Part shown: in pieces, positions 62,079 to 64,000 of the stretch | How the letters are laid out: each line of letters begins with the position of its first letter | How positions within the stretch are numbered: position 1 is the stretch's first letter | Source: an uncultured Holophagaceae bacterium | GTDB taxonomy: Bacteria > Acidobacteriota > Holophagae > Holophagales > Holophagaceae | Length of the DNA stretch: 64,000 nucleotides | Direction: 5' to 3' | Assembly: GCA_903913215.1 (NCBI GenBank) | Contig: CAIWKE010000037.1 | Coordinates: forward strand, 18,338-82,337 | Notes under the pieces: model-generated | Databases searched by the model: none | The model's input: only the letters and a program-made list of their open reading frames with translations | What the model was told of the DNA's origin: nothing | Translations under genes and position numbers: made by a program

Positions 62079-62381
62079 CTAGCGCTCGCGGTTTCGGAAG
62101 GTGTAGACGGTCTCTCCCTTGCGGGCATAGCCCTGGCGCCGGGCCAGGGCCTCCATCAGCTCGGGGTCCTTGGCGGCCAGGCGCTGGACCTCGGCCATGA
62201 GCTCCCGGTTCCGGTGATTCAGCTCGATCAGGTGCGTGCGGGCGGCTGTCAGTTCGGCCTCCCGCTTCCGCAGCTCGGGCAGTCCCCCCTGGGAGAAGAG
62301 CATGGCCGCCAGGGACAGAAGGCCTGAGGCTCCCAGGACTCCCCACAGCGTGGAGGACTTCAGGAGCCAGTTGGCATTCAT
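62079..62381 (-). CDS. FtsB/DivIC-type septum formation initiator protein
   Basis: A 100-residue bitopic protein: short cytoplasmic N-terminus, membrane span about 11-30 (TLWGVLGASGLLSLAAMLFS), then a coiled coil (ELRKREAELTAARTHLIELNHRNRELMAEVQRL, stated here in two heptad stretches) and a conserved end ARRQGYARKGETVYTF typical of the DivIC/FtsB family. It acts in the FtsQLB-type division complex. It lies between eno and dapF, the common position after eno in many bacteria. Confidence 0.88.
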   Translation of the reverse strand: MNANWLLKSSTLWGVLGASGLLSLAAMLFSQGGLPELRKREAELTAARTHLIELNHRNRELMAEVQRLAAKDPELMEALARRQGYARKGETVYTFRNRER

Positions 62382-62402
62382 GCGGGGATCTCCCTGTTGT
62401 GC

Positions 62403-63749
<1,347 letters not shown>

Positions 63750-63755
63750 TTAGAC

Positions 63756-64000
63756 CTACTTCTTCACGGCCTTCTTGGCGGCCGGCTTCTTGGCGGCGGC
63801 CTTCTTCGGCGCGGCCTTCTTCACAGCCTTCTTCACGGCGGCCTTCTTGGGGGCGGCCTTCTTGGCGACGACCTTCTTGGGAGCGGCCTTCTTCACGACG
63901 GCCTTCTTGGGAGCGGCCTTCTTCACGACGGCCTTCTTGGGGGCGGCCTTCTTCACGGCGGCCTTCTTGGGAGCGGCCTTCTTCACGGCGGCCTTCTTGG
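63756..64000 (-). CDS. Histone-H1-like Lys/Ala/Pro repeat protein, C-terminal part (cut by window edge)
   Basis: Only the last ~81 residues are in the window; the frame stays open to base 64000 and the apparent start at 63986 is an internal GTG valine. The sequence is entirely repeats of AAPKKAVVKK and AAPKKAAVKK type, ending KKPAAKKAVKK. Such tails are found on bacterial H1-like proteins and on HU proteins with C-terminal extensions, and bind DNA nonspecifically. Without the N-terminal part the class cannot be settled. The 30-nt DNA repeats are nearly identical, so the length of this gene is likely to vary and to be misassembled. Confidence 0.75.
   Translation of the reverse strand, partial: KKAAVKKAAPKKAAVKKAAPKKAVVKKAAPKKAVVKKAAPKKVVAKKAAPKKAAVKKAVKKAAPKKAAAKKPAAKKAVKK
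63766..64000. repeat. Near-identical 30-nt tandem repeats coding the Lys/Ala/Pro tail
   Basis: The unit GCCTTCTTGGGAGCGGCCTT followed by CTTCACGACG or CTTCACGGCG recurs through the region with few changes. It encodes ten residues per unit. The repeat runs to the window edge. Confidence 0.75.

Overview
The window is a GC-rich, densely packed bacterial chromosome segment. The organism is diderm: it has a beta-barrel porin, a patatin/outer-membrane-barrel fusion and periplasmic proteases. Overall gene content and codon use resemble Holophagaceae (Acidobacteriota, Geothrix/Holophaga-like). That placement is inferred from memory of the families, not from a search. No rRNA, tRNA, CRISPR array or classical insertion sequence was recognised.

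Layout. 1-5.5 kb: the end of a porin gene, then a complete branched-chain amino-acid type ABC importer (livK-G-F-H-M). 5.5-7.6 kb: a DHA2-type MFS exporter and a DUF4337 gene broken by an in-frame amber codon. 7.9-12.9 kb: gdhA, a 1006-residue orphan PEP-synthase-like protein with receiver-like domains, and a DUF1579 lipoprotein-like gene. 13-18.6 kb: gmk, a CtpA-like protease, an acyl-CoA dehydrogenase and an S9 peptidase. 18.7-24.1 kb (minus strand): folK, queF, queC, a DUF374 acyltransferase, hslO and an M2 peptidase; a small TIR-bounded cassette carrying a GxxExxY/PD-(D/E)XK gene sits between queF and queC. 24.2-27.4 kb: molybdate regulator and modABC with a readable ModE-type operator. 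27.5-34.5 kb (minus): split glycine decarboxylase gcvPA/gcvPB, a patatin/BamA-like protein, rph and rpiB. 34.5-39 kb: a SNF2 helicase, a SWIM zinc-finger protein and ridA. 39-42.2 kb (minus): a LytS/LytTR two-component system with a Spy/CpxP-like protein, both the kinase and that protein carrying Met/Gly-rich tracts. 42.3-46.7 kb: a FIST sensor protein and a large hybrid kinase. 46.8-54 kb: lytic transglycosylase, IcmF fused mutase, TPR protein and S1C protease. 54-64 kb (mostly minus): SPFH protein, two unknown exported proteins, flavin reductase, folC, accD, parB, parA, dapF, ftsB-like, eno and the end of a Lys/Ala/Pro-rich histone-H1-like gene.

The most notable signal is a family of short hyper-palindromic intergenic elements whose arms are built of imperfect 8-9 nt tandem repeats. 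One copy (19634-20104) has 30-nt terminal inverted repeats ending in TTAA and holds exactly one gene, for a GxxExxY protein with PD-(D/E)XK nuclease residues. A 74-bp copy with the same ends but no gene lies at 39080-39153. Related palindromes with different repeat units occur at 18560-18668, about 19141-19206, 24680-24754 and 46741-46773. This looks like a minimal cassette plus MITE-like derivatives, possibly moved or maintained by the nuclease-like protein; mobility itself is a hypothesis.
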